Assembly: GCA_937883785.1 (NCBI GenBank)
Contig: CALGDE010000101.1
Location: forward strand, 1-64,000
DNA length: 64,000 bases
DNA from: an uncultured cyanobacterium
Lineage (GTDB): Bacteria > Cyanobacteriota > Cyanobacteriia > CACIAM-69d
Reading direction: 5' to 3'
Position 1 is the first letter of the stretch; the number at the start of each line of letters is the position of its first letter. Positions 17,014 through 26,110 of the stretch are shown piece after piece. The translations under genes were made by a program, and so were the position numbers. The notes under the pieces were generated by a model. That model did no database searches. It had not been told where the DNA came from and saw only the letters and a program-made list of their open reading frames with translations.

Positions 17014-17811
17014 ATGGCAAATCAACTGACGCAGTTTGGGTTAACCGTATTCACCGGGTTAGTTAAAAGAACCTCCCGAGTCGTTTTATCCACTGCGACG
17101 TCGGGCGTGATGTGGGGACTGGTGGGGACAGCGATCGCTCCCATGGGCGCTACGGTAGTGGCACAGTTGGCTGTCATGCCAGAGGCGGTCGCTCAGACGG
17201 CCCCCCAGCGCATCATTAGCGTGGGTGGTCGCGGCGCAGTGGCTATCCCCTCAACCCACGCCCTGATTACCCTAGGCATCGAGGTGCAGGGGCGTGACGC
17301 ATCGGACACCCAAGCTCAACTGGCTGCCCAGTCCAATCGCGTAGTGAACTGGCTGAATCAGCAGCCCATAGAAGATTTACAAACCCAGTCCATTTCTCTG
17401 TCACCCCGCTATGACAGGAATTCCGTGCTGATTGGCTACACTGCCCGCACAATGCTAACTCTCCGCACGGCGATCGCCGATTCAGGCACAATCATTGATG
17501 GCTCAGTGAAGAACGGAGCAACACGCATCAATAATATTTCCCTAACGGCTACCCCTGAGGCGCTACAAAAAGCCCGCCGACAGGCCCTAGCCCTCGCCGC
17601 CCAAAGTGCCCAAGAGGAAGCAGATATTGTGCTGGAATCGTTAGGGCTGAGCCGCCAAGAAATTATGAGTATCCAAGTTCAAGGGGCGCCTACGGTGCAG
17701 TTTGCGAGTCGGGGTGATTTTGCTACTGCGGAAGCAGGGGCCCCACCTGTACCCGTGGTGGGCGGCGAGCAAACGGTAAGTGCTTTCATTAGCCTACAAA
17801 TTCGCTACTAA
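17014..17811 (+). CDS. SIMPL-domain (DUF541) exported protein
   Basis: About 265 residues: an N-terminal hydrophobic region ending near AVAQTAPQ, consistent with a signal peptide, then the SIMPL domain beginning RIISVGGRGAVAIPSTHALITLGIEVQG and ending VSAFISLQIRY. Proteins of this family (bacterial YggE and relatives) are periplasmic and linked to stress responses, but their biochemical role is unclear. The ATG at 17014 is preferred over the TTG at 16993. The nitrilase gene converges from downstream with a 23-base gap. Confidence 0.85.
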   Translation: MANQLTQFGLTVFTGLVKRTSRVVLSTATSGVMWGLVGTAIAPMGATVVAQLAVMPEAVAQTAPQRIISVGGRGAVAIPSTHALITLGIEVQGRDASDTQAQLAAQSNRVVNWLNQQPIEDLQTQSISLSPRYDRNSVLIGYTARTMLTLRTAIADSGTIIDGSVKNGATRINNISLTATPEALQKARRQALALAAQSAQEEADIVLESLGLSRQEIMSIQVQGAPTVQFASRGDFATAEAGAPPVPVVGGEQTVSAFISLQIRY

Positions 17812-17834
17812 ACCTGGTTTTGGGCGCCGACGTT

Positions 17835-18644
17835 TTAGCCAAAGATGCGATGTTCCAGGCTAGGCATTTGGCGGCGCACTTGGTAAATGCGGTCGGGGGA
17901 GATTTCGGCGATCGCTAGCCCCACCTCGGTGCCTGCATCTGACAGCACCACCCCCCAAGGATCGATAATGGCGGCGTGACCATGGGTGTAGCGACGGCCG
18001 TAATGCAGCCCCGTTTGAGCTGGGGCGATCGCATAGCAGGTATTTTCAATGGCTCGCGCCTGGAGAAGCACCTGCCAATGATCCTTGCCAGTGTGGGCCG
18101 TAAACGCCGCCGGAATAAACAACACTTCCGCGCCCTTTTTCGACAGGTGACGGTATAGCTCTGGGAAGCGTACGTCATAACACACAGAGATTCCTAGGGT
18201 GCCCAGCTCCTCCGAGGCGTAAACCGGCGGTAATGCTGTTCCCGCTCGCACCGTTTCCGACTCGCGATAGGTGTTGCCGTCGGGCAGGTTTACATCGAAT
18301 AAGTGCACTTTCTCATAGCGCACCTCGCCGCCGTGGGGATCAACTAACATCGCCACATTGGCCACTTTGCCGTCGCCGACGGGGATGGGGAAGCCGCCCC
18401 CAAGCACCGTAATTTGGAACCGGTGCGCCATTTTTCGTAAAAACTTTTCGCTGGCGGTGGCGATCGCCTCTAAGTTTGCCAGCTTATCGGCTTCCTCCCC
18501 CAGAAAAGAAAAATTTTCCGGCAGAGCCACCACCTCAGCCCCGCGTCGCACCGCTAAATCCACCAGTTCTTCCGCCTGGGTCAGATTTTTCTCTAAATCC
18601 GGGCGGCTGTTCATTTGGAGCGCGGCGGCCAAATAAGACTTCAT
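17835..18644 (-). CDS. Nitrilase-superfamily carbon-nitrogen hydrolase (NIT1-like amidase)
   Basis: 269-residue cytosolic amidase. The catalytic triad is visible as Glu in LPENFSFLG, Lys in RYEKVHLFD and Cys in ISVCYDVRFPELYR. The sequence pattern is that of the Nit1 branch, whose characterised members hydrolyse deaminated glutathione as metabolite repair. The assignment to that reaction is by family and not proven here. It reads away from dnaA, across a long spacer. Confidence 0.9.
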   Translation of the reverse strand: MKSYLAAALQMNSRPDLEKNLTQAEELVDLAVRRGAEVVALPENFSFLGEEADKLANLEAIATASEKFLRKMAHRFQITVLGGGFPIPVGDGKVANVAMLVDPHGGEVRYEKVHLFDVNLPDGNTYRESETVRAGTALPPVYASEELGTLGISVCYDVRFPELYRHLSKKGAEVLFIPAAFTAHTGKDHWQVLLQARAIENTCYAIAPAQTGLHYGRRYTHGHAAIIDPWGVVLSDAGTEVGLAIAEISPDRIYQVRRQMPSLEHRIFG

Positions 18645-19402
18645 AGGAATAACGGAAAATTAACGACGAGAAATTAATAATCAAAAGTCATAGGTAGAGA
18701 TTAACGGAACCCGCTCAAACAAGCCACTTCAATAAGCTACGAATTTTGTTTTTTTGGAAAGTTGAGACAAAAACCATTTAAAACTAAGATGCGCTGGAAA
18801 AAGGCACTAGAAATTAGTACTTTATTGGAAGCTTAGCTTTGGGCTATTCTTCAGATCTCTAGCCCCTTAGTTAATAGCCTAAGGCTTAACAATCGAAGAA
18901 TAAAGAGAGCACAGTGGCGATGCTTTGTAGCGCAAGTTTTGTAATAAATCAATATTGCGAAACAAGTCAACATTATTCTGTTTCACCGCCAACGACCTCG
19001 AAGGGAATCCCTGGAATCCTGTAAGGGCGAGGCTTTTGGCGTTGTGAGGACCGTTGGCGGAGGAAACCTAAAGTTTATCGGAAAGTTTGGCTGGGGAACC
19101 GGCCGGGAGCCGATAGAATGACCACTCTAGGAAGCAACTTGGCGTTTCTTGATTCATTCTTCAATTAATTTTCGAGTCTTTTCGCCCTGCTTTTACTCGC
19201 CTCTAATCCTTAGAAATGCCACGATAAAGAAGCAATAAAGAATTTTAGAGTTTGCGTTTCTGGCAGTTAGCTATTACTGCCGTCGTTTTGTGCCCATCGC
19301 TATTTTGCACTGGCATTTTGCCGCTGTTGCTTTGCTGTTGCCTTGGGCTGTTTCCTTGCCCGTGCCCTGTTTGCCTAGCCATTTTTACGAGGGAGTTTGT
19401 CC
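18645..19402. other. Long spacer upstream of dnaA
   Basis: A 758-base non-coding interval between the amidase gene and dnaA. It contains the inverted-repeat region at 18984-19116, described separately. I looked for clusters of DnaA boxes (TTATCCACA and one-base variants) and saw none, so there is no sequence support for a replication origin here. The promoter of dnaA and perhaps an independent RNA gene are expected in it. Confidence 0.5.
18984..19116 (+). ncRNA. Candidate structured RNA or dnaA leader element
   Basis: Three nested or adjacent stems can be drawn. The outer one pairs ccgccaacg (18986-18994) exactly with cgttggcgg (19052-19060). Within it cctcg (18996-19000) pairs with cgagg (19028-19032). 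Directly downstream tatcgg (19076-19081) pairs with ccgata (19110-19115), enclosing ggctgg/ccggcc with a GGAA loop (19089-19104). It does not match 6S RNA, tmRNA, RNase P, SRP RNA or a riboswitch class that I know. Strand is assumed from dnaA. It may be a 5' leader or a free small RNA. Confidence 0.45.
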
Positions 19403-20845
19403 GTGGACAAATCGCTAGAAAGCCTCTGGGCGGAGATCTTGGAAATTTTGCAGGATCAGCTCAGTCGCCCCACTTTTGAAACTTGGATTAAAACGGCGAT
19501 CGCGGAACGAATCGATGATCGGACGCTAATTTTGCGCACCCCGACGCCCTTTGCCCGCAACTGGTTGCAAAAGTACTATATCCAGGCGATCGCCCAGTCG
19601 GCGGAGTCGGTGCTGGGGCGTCCTGTGGAAGTGGAAATTGTTGCCAACCGCAATGGCGATGGACCGGATCCCGTAGAGCAGTCGGTTAATGTTTTTCTGG
19701 AACCTCAAGATCCTGCGGCGGTGGGTAAGTCCAACGGCAGTAACGGACTCGGTGGAGCCAATGGCAAGGCGAAAACCGGGGGGGCAAAGTCTAAGGAATT
19801 GTCCCTTAGCTCTGCGTTGCTCAATACGAAATATACGTTCTCGCGCTTTGTGGTGGGGGCCAACAACCGTATGGCCCACGCCGCTTCCCTGGCAGTGGCG
19901 GAGTCCCCTGGACGGGAGTTTAACCCTTTGTTTTTATGCGGCGGCGTTGGGTTGGGGAAAACCCACTTGATGCAGGCGATCGGGCATTACCGGCTGCAAA
20001 GCGATCCTGATGCTCGCGTGTTCTATGTGTCCACGGAAAAGTTTACGAACGATTTGATTACGGCCATCCGCAAAGACGGGATGCAGCGGTTTCGGGAGCA
20101 GTACCGGGCGGTGGACGTGCTGATTGTGGACGATATTCAGTTTATTGAGGGCAAAGAGTACACCCAGGAAGAGTTTTTCTACACCTTTAATACGCTCCAT
20201 GAGGCGGGAAAGCAGGTTGTGATTGCTAGCGATCGCCCCCCCAATCAGCTTTCACGTTTGCAAGAGCGCCTGTGTTCGCGGTTTTCCATGGGGCTGATTG
20301 CTGATATTCAGTCGCCAGACTACGAAACGCGCATGGCGATTTTGCAGAAGAAAGCCGAGTACGAAAATATGCGGCTGCCTCGGGAGGTGATTGAGTACAT
20401 TGCCGCTCGGTACACGTCGAATATTCGAGAACTGGAAGGGGCGCTGATTCGAGCGGTGGCTTACGTGTCTATTTCTGGGCTGCCGATGACGGTGGACAGT
20501 ATTGCACCTGTGCTAACGCCGGTGACGGAAACAGTGGAGGCTTCGCCAGAGTCTGTGATTGCGGTGGTGTCGGACACCATGGGGGTGGCGGTGGATGATT
20601 TAAAAAGTAATTCGCGGCGACGGGAAATTAGCCAGGCGCGGCAAATTGGCATGTACTTAATGCGGCAGCATACGGACTTAAGTTTGCCCCGCATCGGTGA
20701 AGAGTTCGGGGGCAAAGACCACACCACGGTGCTATATAGCTGCGATAAGGTCGCCCAGCAGAAGGATTCTAATCCGGACACGGCTCAGCTTTTGCGGCAG
20801 TTAAGCGATCGCATTAACCTAACGGAAGATCCCCAGAAAAATTAG
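19403..20845 (+). CDS. dnaA: Chromosomal replication initiator protein DnaA
   Basis: AAA+ initiator of about 480 residues. Domain I ([22 protein letters not shown]), a Gly/Asn-rich domain II linker, AAA+ domain III with Walker [11 protein letters not shown] and Walker [10 protein letters not shown], and domain IV with the DnaA signature [15 protein letters not shown] at 19403 follows GAGGGAG (19389-19395) and gives the natural N-terminus MDKSLESLW; a TTG two codons upstream is less likely. dnaN is not adjacent, which is common in cyanobacteria. The epimerase gene follows 46 bases downstream on the same strand. Confidence 0.97.
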   Translation: MDKSLESLWAEILEILQDQLSRPTFETWIKTAIAERIDDRTLILRTPTPFARNWLQKYYIQAIAQSAESVLGRPVEVEIVANRNGDGPDPVEQSVNVFLEPQDPAAVGKSNGSNGLGGANGKAKTGGAKSKELSLSSALLNTKYTFSRFVVGANNRMAHAASLAVAESPGREFNPLFLCGGVGLGKTHLMQAIGHYRLQSDPDARVFYVSTEKFTNDLITAIRKDGMQRFREQYRAVDVLIVDDIQFIEGKEYTQEEFFYTFNTLHEAGKQVVIASDRPPNQLSRLQERLCSRFSMGLIADIQSPDYETRMAILQKKAEYENMRLPREVIEYIAARYTSNIRELEGALIRAVAYVSISGLPMTVDSIAPVLTPVTETVEASPESVIAVVSDTMGVAVDDLKSNSRRREISQARQIGMYLMRQHTDLSLPRIGEEFGGKDHTTVLYSCDKVAQQKDSNPDTAQLLRQLSDRINLTEDPQKN

Positions 20846-20891
20846 GCTGATCGAGGACGTGCATCTGGATATAAGCATCGAGGAAAAGCGG

Positions 20892-22136
20892 GTGAAGATT
20901 TTGATTTTGGGCGGAACGGTGTTTCTGGGGCGAGCGATCGCCAACGCAGCCCTTACGGCCGGTCACAACGTCACCCTATTTAATCGAGGCGTATCCAAGC
21001 CTGATTCGTTTATTGCCCAGGAATTTTCCCATCCGGAACGCCTTACGGAATTGCAGGGGGATCGCCATAATGCTGACGCAGTTAGGGCTTTAATTGCTGA
21101 TGCCCCCTGGGACGCCATTATCGACACCTGCGGCACAGCGGTGGATATGATTGCCAACACCGCGCCGCTGATTAGGGATCAGTTAGCGAGATCGCCCCAT
21201 TTTCGCTACATCTATCTTTCCACCATCGCCGTTTACGAAGATTTTGGGATTCCCGGCATTACCGAAAGCGATACGTTGCGATCGCCCCCGTGCACGATGG
21301 AAGTTGCCGATGAATCTGACGATGGCACGCCTACGGTAATCACCAAAAATCCGGCAACGGCGGCGAATTCCGGCGGCATTTACGGCACCGAACGGGCAAA
21401 CTGCGAGCGATCGCTGGAAAAACTCTTCAAAGACCATCCGGCCAATTTAATTATTCTGCGCCCTAGTTTACTGGTTGGACCAGGCGATCCCACAGACCGG
21501 CTTACCTACTGGGTAAGGCGATTGACCCAGCCTGGTGAGGCGATCGTTCCCCATGCGGGGCAACAATTTTTGCAATGGGTGGACGTGCGGGATTTAGCGG
21601 CGTGGATTTTGGTGCTGCTAGGGCGCGATCCGCGAGAGGAGGGACCGATTTACTTCCCGCGAGTGTTCAATGTGGGGCATCCAGAGAAAGAATTAACCTT
21701 GGGGGATGTGTGGCGCTCATGCTTGGCGCTGGTGGATAAGCCGGCGATGTTGGTGCCCATGGACGAGCTATTTTTGCTGGAGTCGGGGGTACAGCCTTGG
21801 TTGGAGGTGCCGCTGTGGGTGCCCAGCTTTGACAAAACCATGCGTGGCTTTACCCGAATGGACACGCGAAAAGCGGAGCGGTACGGGTTAGGGCTGCGTC
21901 CCATTCGTGACACCCTGCGAGATATTTTTGAGTGGGATCAGCGTCGCGCAAAAGCATCCGATTCCCCCGACCAATTAAGGTCAGGAATTGGAGGCGATCG
22001 CCAAACTAAGCTATTAAAATCCTGGTCAGACAACGGCGTAAAAATTGAGGCAGAACGAGCGATTCCCTCTGCTCCACCTGAACAACAGCCCAGTCAATCA
22101 GAACTAGAAGCCTGGCTAATTGAAGGGGACGATTAA
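20892..22136 (+). CDS. NAD-dependent epimerase/dehydratase family protein
   Basis: Extended SDR-type Rossmann protein of about 414 residues: ILILGGTVFLGRAIA at the N-terminus binds the dinucleotide, and YLSTIAVYED, then GGIYGTERANCE supply the Ser/Tyr-type active-site area; the Tyr-x3-Lys motif reads YGTER, so the catalytic Lys is replaced by Arg. This may make it a non-canonical, RNA-binding or atypical member like CSP41 proteins. GTG at 20892 has GAGGAAA eight bases upstream; the frame opens at 20859 without usable spacing. The last 18 codons are duplicated at 22742-22793. Confidence 0.82.
   Translation: MKILILGGTVFLGRAIANAALTAGHNVTLFNRGVSKPDSFIAQEFSHPERLTELQGDRHNADAVRALIADAPWDAIIDTCGTAVDMIANTAPLIRDQLARSPHFRYIYLSTIAVYEDFGIPGITESDTLRSPPCTMEVADESDDGTPTVITKNPATAANSGGIYGTERANCERSLEKLFKDHPANLIILRPSLLVGPGDPTDRLTYWVRRLTQPGEAIVPHAGQQFLQWVDVRDLAAWILVLLGRDPREEGPIYFPRVFNVGHPEKELTLGDVWRSCLALVDKPAMLVPMDELFLLESGVQPWLEVPLWVPSFDKTMRGFTRMDTRKAERYGLGLRPIRDTLRDIFEWDQRRAKASDSPDQLRSGIGGDRQTKLLKSWSDNGVKIEAERAIPSAPPEQQPSQSELEAWLIEGDD
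22078..22129. repeat. Direct repeat, copy A (3' tail of the epimerase gene)
   Basis: These bases encode the last residues of the epimerase (QPSQSELEAWLIEG). They recur at 22742-22793 with roughly 85 percent identity by eye, including the core agaagcctggctaa. Together the copies bracket the small gene at 22425-22724. Confidence 0.8.
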
Positions 22137-22424
22137 CTTGCTAGTATTATTGGACTTGTAATGGTTGTTCAGCTAAGTTGACTAATGTAATCTGACAGTA
22201 ATTAAAGCCGTCAATATCCGTCAACTTTCCTGAATTATTAAGGGTACTTATTTTTGATTTAGTACTCGTTAAGCAATTAGTTTGAGATTATTAGTTTATA
22301 GCTCAATTAAGTTGGAAGCTATATTGTTCGCGCCTCATGGTTGTTAGTTATGCTTTACTCATGGGGTGGTCTGAACGTGCAGTTTTTCGACTTATAGCCA
22401 CTACTTGTAATTTCCATATTTTCA

Positions 22425-22724
22425 ATGAGATACCCAAGTTCGATAAAGCTTACTGGTATCGAGAAAGCAGTGGCTAGAGAAGGTTTTTCAGAGCCTTATC
22501 ATAAGGTCACTTTTGATTTGATTTCAGAAGGCATTCCTACGAGCCAAATGTCAGTCTGGGTACATCCTGCATATCCAGAAGCTGAACTCGTCCGTGTTTC
22601 TCGAACCTTTGTATGGAGTAGGCTGGCGGCTCTGCTAGAAGCGTCTAAACAAGAGACATTTTCTGAAGATGAAATTCAAGACCTGTGGGAGCGCGTAAAA
22701 CCGGCTGAGTTTTTTCCAAAGTGA
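22425..22724 (+). CDS. Small protein of unknown function
   Basis: 99 residues, soluble, with an ATG start and a mixed charged composition (IEKAVAREGFSEPYHKVTFDLISEG; WVHPAYPEAELVRV; ALLEASKQETFSEDEIQDLWERVKP). I do not recognise the family. It sits inside a 0.6-kb AT-richer segment framed by a direct repeat of the neighbouring epimerase tail, so it may have arrived with a rearrangement. The upstream 288 bases (22137-22424) hold nothing else that I can see. Confidence 0.55.
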   Translation: MRYPSSIKLTGIEKAVAREGFSEPYHKVTFDLISEGIPTSQMSVWVHPAYPEAELVRVSRTFVWSRLAALLEASKQETFSEDEIQDLWERVKPAEFFPK

Positions 22725-22741
22725 GTTGAAATAAGAGATCG

Positions 22742-22793
22742 CTGAAACAGCAGCCAGGTCAATCAGAATCAGAAGCCTGGCTAATGAAGAGGA
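22742..22793. repeat. Direct repeat, copy B (orphan duplicate of epimerase tail)
   Basis: Partner of 22078-22129. Here the sequence has one-base gaps and no longer forms an open tail. It lies between the small gene at 22425 and pyrC. It can be read as a relic of a tandem duplication or as the far side of an insertion. Confidence 0.75.
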
Positions 22794-22814
22794 AAATTTG
22801 CGAAATTTCATCAT

Positions 22815-23855
22815 CTAAACCCTGCCTTCAGTTACCTTCCATTCAATATCTTCCCCCGCCCGTAAGGGAACCAAAGGTGAATCGGGAAAGGGCAATTCCC
22901 TGGGAATAGTCCAAGACTGTTTAGTCAAGGTGATCGTGCCCGTGTTGCGCGGCAATTTATAGAAATCAGGACCATGGAAGCTGGCAAACGCCTCTAATTT
23001 GTCCAGCGCGTTTACGCTTTCAAAGGCTTCTGCATATAGCTCCATGGCGTGCAGAGCAGAATAACAGCCAGCGCAGCCGCAGAAGCTTTCCTTTCGGTTA
23101 CGAGCATGGGGCGCACTGTCCGTTCCCAGGAAAAATTTAGGATTACCTGAGGTGGCTGCCTCCAGTAAAGCTTCCCGATGGGTTTCCCGTTTTAAAATGG
23201 GCAAACAATAGAAATGGGGACGTAATCCCCCTTGAAAAATACTGGTTCTGTTTAACAGTAAATGCTGCGGCGTAATGGTGGCGGCAGTATTATCTGAAGA
23301 CAACACAAACTCAACAGAATCAGATGTGGTGACGTGTTCAAGCACTATGCGTAACTTGGGAAATTTTGATCGCAAGTCAATCAAATAGTTCTCAATAAAC
23401 GCTCTTTCTCGATCAAATATATCGACATGACGATCCGTCACTTCCCCATGGAGCAATAACGGCAGATCAACGGACTCCATCGCCTTAAAAACGACGTCGC
23501 ATTTACTAATATCAGTAACGCCAGAATCGGAGTTTGTGGTAGCCCCAGCGGGGTAATATTTAACCGCTTTCACAAATCCCGATTCACTGGCAGCAACAAT
23601 ATCGTCAGGACTAGTATTGTCCGTTAAATATAGGGTCATTAAGGGTTCAAACGTTGCACTGTGGGGAAGGGCTGCGAGGATGCGATCGCGATAGGCCGTA
23701 GCATCAGCAAGGTTGCGCACCGGGGGCTGGAGATTGGGCATGGCGATCGCCCGAGCGAACTGCCGCACTGTATGGGGAAGAACGGCCTTTAACGCCTCGC
23801 CGTCCCGTAGATGCAAATGCCAGTCATCGGGCTGAATAATGGTTAGACTTTCCAT
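22815..23855 (-). CDS. pyrC: Dihydroorotase, class II
   Basis: Zinc enzyme of de novo pyrimidine synthesis that cyclises carbamoyl-aspartate to dihydroorotate. 346 residues, with the metal-binding [10 protein letters not shown] near the N-terminus, the carboxylated-Lys region [10 protein letters not shown], metal-ligand His residues in LLLHGEV and VLEHVTT, and the C-terminal [14 protein letters not shown]. The ATG at 23855 is taken; the frame extends two codons to a TTG. It is divergent from the cytidine deaminase gene 135 bases away, which places de novo and salvage pyrimidine steps side by side. Confidence 0.95.
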   Translation of the reverse strand: MESLTIIQPDDWHLHLRDGEALKAVLPHTVRQFARAIAMPNLQPPVRNLADATAYRDRILAALPHSATFEPLMTLYLTDNTSPDDIVAASESGFVKAVKYYPAGATTNSDSGVTDISKCDVVFKAMESVDLPLLLHGEVTDRHVDIFDRERAFIENYLIDLRSKFPKLRIVLEHVTTSDSVEFVLSSDNTAATITPQHLLLNRTSIFQGGLRPHFYCLPILKRETHREALLEAATSGNPKFFLGTDSAPHARNRKESFCGCAGCYSALHAMELYAEAFESVNALDKLEAFASFHGPDFYKLPRNTGTITLTKQSWTIPRELPFPDSPLVPLRAGEDIEWKVTEGRV

Positions 23856-23990
23856 GGGCAAATTATAGAATGTACCTACCCGCTAAAGTGTCAATAAACA
23901 ATCAAGTTTTAGGCGTTATTTCGATTGAAAATTTCAATAAAAATTCAACCTAGTGCCGTGACTAGTCATCCTTACTAAAGAGTGAGACAA

Positions 23991-24380
23991 ATGCTTTCCG
24001 ATAACCAGCTTTACGCTAAAGCGAAAACAGCATCCCAAAACGCCTATGCACCGTATTCTCAATTTAAAGTTGGTGCGGCAGTTTTAACTGAATCAGGCTC
24101 TATTTACAGTGGCTGTAATGTTGAGAACGCATCCTACGGAAATGCAATTTGTGCTGAGCGGGTGGCGATCGCCAAAGCCGTTTCAGAAGGAGATCGGAAT
24201 ATTCGTTCAATCGCTGTTTATACAGAAGGCAAAGATTTATCTCCCTGTGGGATTTGTCGTCAATTCATTAGTGAATTCGGCTCGAAAATCACTGTAATTT
24301 ATCGATCATCAGGGCAGATTATTGCTAAGGAAATATCCGATCTGTTGCCTGACTCCTTTTCAAAGAAAGATCTGCGCTAG
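23991..24380 (+). CDS. cdd: Cytidine deaminase
   Basis: Homotetrameric-type zinc enzyme converting cytidine and deoxycytidine to the uridines; 129 residues. The motifs are complete: NVENASYGNAICAERVA (substrate Glu/Asn and first Zn Cys with catalytic Glu) and PCGICRQF (two Zn Cys). ATG at 23991 is chosen; GTG at 23982 is the in-frame alternative. It is divergent from pyrC. Confidence 0.94.
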   Translation: MLSDNQLYAKAKTASQNAYAPYSQFKVGAAVLTESGSIYSGCNVENASYGNAICAERVAIAKAVSEGDRNIRSIAVYTEGKDLSPCGICRQFISEFGSKITVIYRSSGQIIAKEISDLLPDSFSKKDLR

Positions 24381-24385
24381 AAAAA

Positions 24386-24421
24386 CTCTGACTGAAGCTC
24401 TAACTAAAAGCTCTGACTGAA
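24386..24421. repeat. Short imperfect tandem repeat
   Basis: The undecamer ctctgactgaa occurs at 24386-24396 and 24411-24421, with a variant ctctaactaaa between (24398-24408). It lies in the gap where cdd and the pentapeptide gene converge. No function evident. Confidence 0.6.
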
Positions 24422-24464
24422 ACGCCGACGCTGATTGCCTGGGTCAGAAAAGGGGCGACAGCCT

Positions 24465-25016
24465 TCAACTTTCCAGAGGTTCTTGCCGAATAAATTCAGC
24501 CATCATGTCATTAGACACTTTGATGTTTTTTCGCTGAACCCCGTGCAAATTTGTGTTAGTCATTTCCACTTGCCACAGGTCGGCGCCGGATAAATTGGCA
24601 TTCATAAAATTGCTATGGCTAATATCAGCATCTGCTAAATTACAGCCCACCAAATCTGCTCCGATTAGACAGCAGTGACGCAGGTCGCAGCGCTCTAGGG
24701 TTGCCCCAGACATAACCACTTCGATCATGCTGGCACGGGTAAAACAGGATTCTATCAAGGTGGCACCGATCAATTTTGCCCAGGTCAAATTTGCTTGCTT
24801 TAGGTCAGTGGCGATCGCCTCAACACCAATTAAATTTGCACCGCTAAGGTTCGCTTGGGTAAGTCGGGCCCCACTTAAATTCGCCAAAATCAAATTAGCA
24901 TTGCTTAGGTTAATTCCCGTTAGATTTGCATTGCTTAAATCGATTTGGGATAAATCAACACCAGCAAATTCTCGCTCACCCTCGGCATATCTTTGCAGCA
25001 GTTCCTGGCGGTCCAT
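24465..25016 (-). CDS. Pentapeptide-repeat protein, cytosolic
   Basis: 183 residues: the cap MDRQELLQRYAEGEREF, then about 25 pentapeptide units (ANLTGINLSNANLILANLSG and similar), ending in a polar tail. Cap and length relate it to the membrane-tethered pentapeptide protein at 12749-14149, here without the membrane domain. The ATG at 25016 follows GGAAGGA at normal distance; the reading frame extends to 25124 but the added residues look non-coding. Several Cys residues sit in the repeats. Function unknown. Confidence 0.85.
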   Translation of the reverse strand: MDRQELLQRYAEGEREFAGVDLSQIDLSNANLTGINLSNANLILANLSGARLTQANLSGANLIGVEAIATDLKQANLTWAKLIGATLIESCFTRASMIEVVMSGATLERCDLRHCCLIGADLVGCNLADADISHSNFMNANLSGADLWQVEMTNTNLHGVQRKNIKVSNDMMAEFIRQEPLES

Positions 25017-25409
25017 AAAAAGCGTCCTTCCGAGGACAATTCTCGGGTTAGTAAACGTAAATTCAAAAGCACTCAGCTGTGCATACTTAGCAGTAATCCA
25101 CCCATGCCCAACGAATAAACACACATAGAGAAATTAGAAAAAGAAAAGACTTTGATGCACCAGTTCCATAATAGTAGGTGGCAAAGTCGGAGAAGGAGAG
25201 AGTTGGTGCTCCCCCTCCTTTCCGGAGCGCTCCTAAGAATCGTTTTTGCCCTGTTCTTATTTACCGAAACTTTTGTCGCGCCATAATCTTTTATCGAGCC
25301 ATAGTTTAGACCATCTGACGAACGTAAGATTTTAGACATCTCCTTCAGGGGGACAGTATGATGAGCTGGATCGATTATGGGACTGTTTGAAGGAGTGGGG
25401 TGTCTGTAA
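25017..25409. other. Intergenic, divergent promoter space
   Basis: 393 bases between the pentapeptide gene (minus) and the protein at 25410 (plus). A minus-strand frame of 88 codons (25073-25339) crosses it but has no start signal or recognisable composition. I see no RNA or repeat of note. Confidence 0.4.
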
Positions 25410-25961
25410 GTGAGATGGTTGTTTACCTTAAAAGAAGCCTATCGCTGTCAGCTCAGTGACTATTTAGATACGCGATCGCTGTCCCAGCTAAAAGGGGAAG
25501 TGCGAGAGGATATCGATTTTATTGATGGGGGCCCTTGGCCACAGGTTCGCGCCCGGATTACGCCCCAGGGAGAGCTTATTATTCTGAAAGGCTATAGCTG
25601 GGATGGAAATTCGCCCAAAGTCAACGTTTTAGACTTATTTTGGCTGGGGACCCCTGACGGAATTAGAAATGTAAAAACGGATAAGCCAGTTACTTACTAT
25701 GCCAGCTTGGTTCATGATGTTTTAGGGCAGTTTAAAAACGATCCTAAAATGCCATCCCTGTTTCGATCTAATCCCGTTGATTTTTGGTTTGCGCCAGGAA
25801 AGTTGGGTCGAGATACGCTGTACTTGAAAATGCTACAGGCAGACGATTTCGCCCTAAGCTGGATCTACTTTCTGGCGGTATCCTTACTGGGGCCCCTATC
25901 CAATGTATACGTTATGTTGGCGAAGGGCGTGAGATTTAGGCGCAGCGGCAAAGTGGCATAA
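25410..25961 (+). CDS. Conserved-looking protein, DUF1353-like pattern
   Basis: 183 residues from a GTG start. The middle reads LKGYSWDGNSPK, GTPDG, then YYASLVHDVLGQF; this resembles the pattern of DUF1353 proteins (G-x-x-x-DGxSxP followed by AxxxHDxLY). The C-terminal third has a hydrophobic segment (LSWIYFLAVSLLGPLSNVYVMLA) that may anchor it. DUF1353 has no established function in cyanobacteria. Assignment is tentative. The start is weakly supported; a GGAG lies about 20 bases upstream. Confidence 0.6.
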   Translation: MRWLFTLKEAYRCQLSDYLDTRSLSQLKGEVREDIDFIDGGPWPQVRARITPQGELIILKGYSWDGNSPKVNVLDLFWLGTPDGIRNVKTDKPVTYYASLVHDVLGQFKNDPKMPSLFRSNPVDFWFAPGKLGRDTLYLKMLQADDFALSWIYFLAVSLLGPLSNVYVMLAKGVRFRRSGKVA

Positions 25962-26110
25962 TAAGGCAGATAAACGCATGAAGTAAGTAGCGTTAGCTGA
26001 CTGTAATCAAGGGTAAGTCAGCATAAATTTAAACTGTTTCCAGTACCGCAGGAATTACGTGGTTTGAGATTTTATAGACTTGATTTCACACACTTAAGAA
26101 GGAAGTTGAA

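Noticed and set aside
18984-19116. 6S RNA, tmRNA, RNase P or SRP RNA
   Set aside because: Diagnostic consensus blocks of each were looked for in the region and not found.
18645-19402. Replication origin beside dnaA
   Set aside because: No cluster of DnaA boxes or AT-rich unwinding element was recognised, and dnaN is not adjacent; dnaA position is not predictive in cyanobacteria.
25073-25339. 88-codon minus frame
   Set aside because: Lies in the promoter space of a pentapeptide gene, no start signal, no domain.
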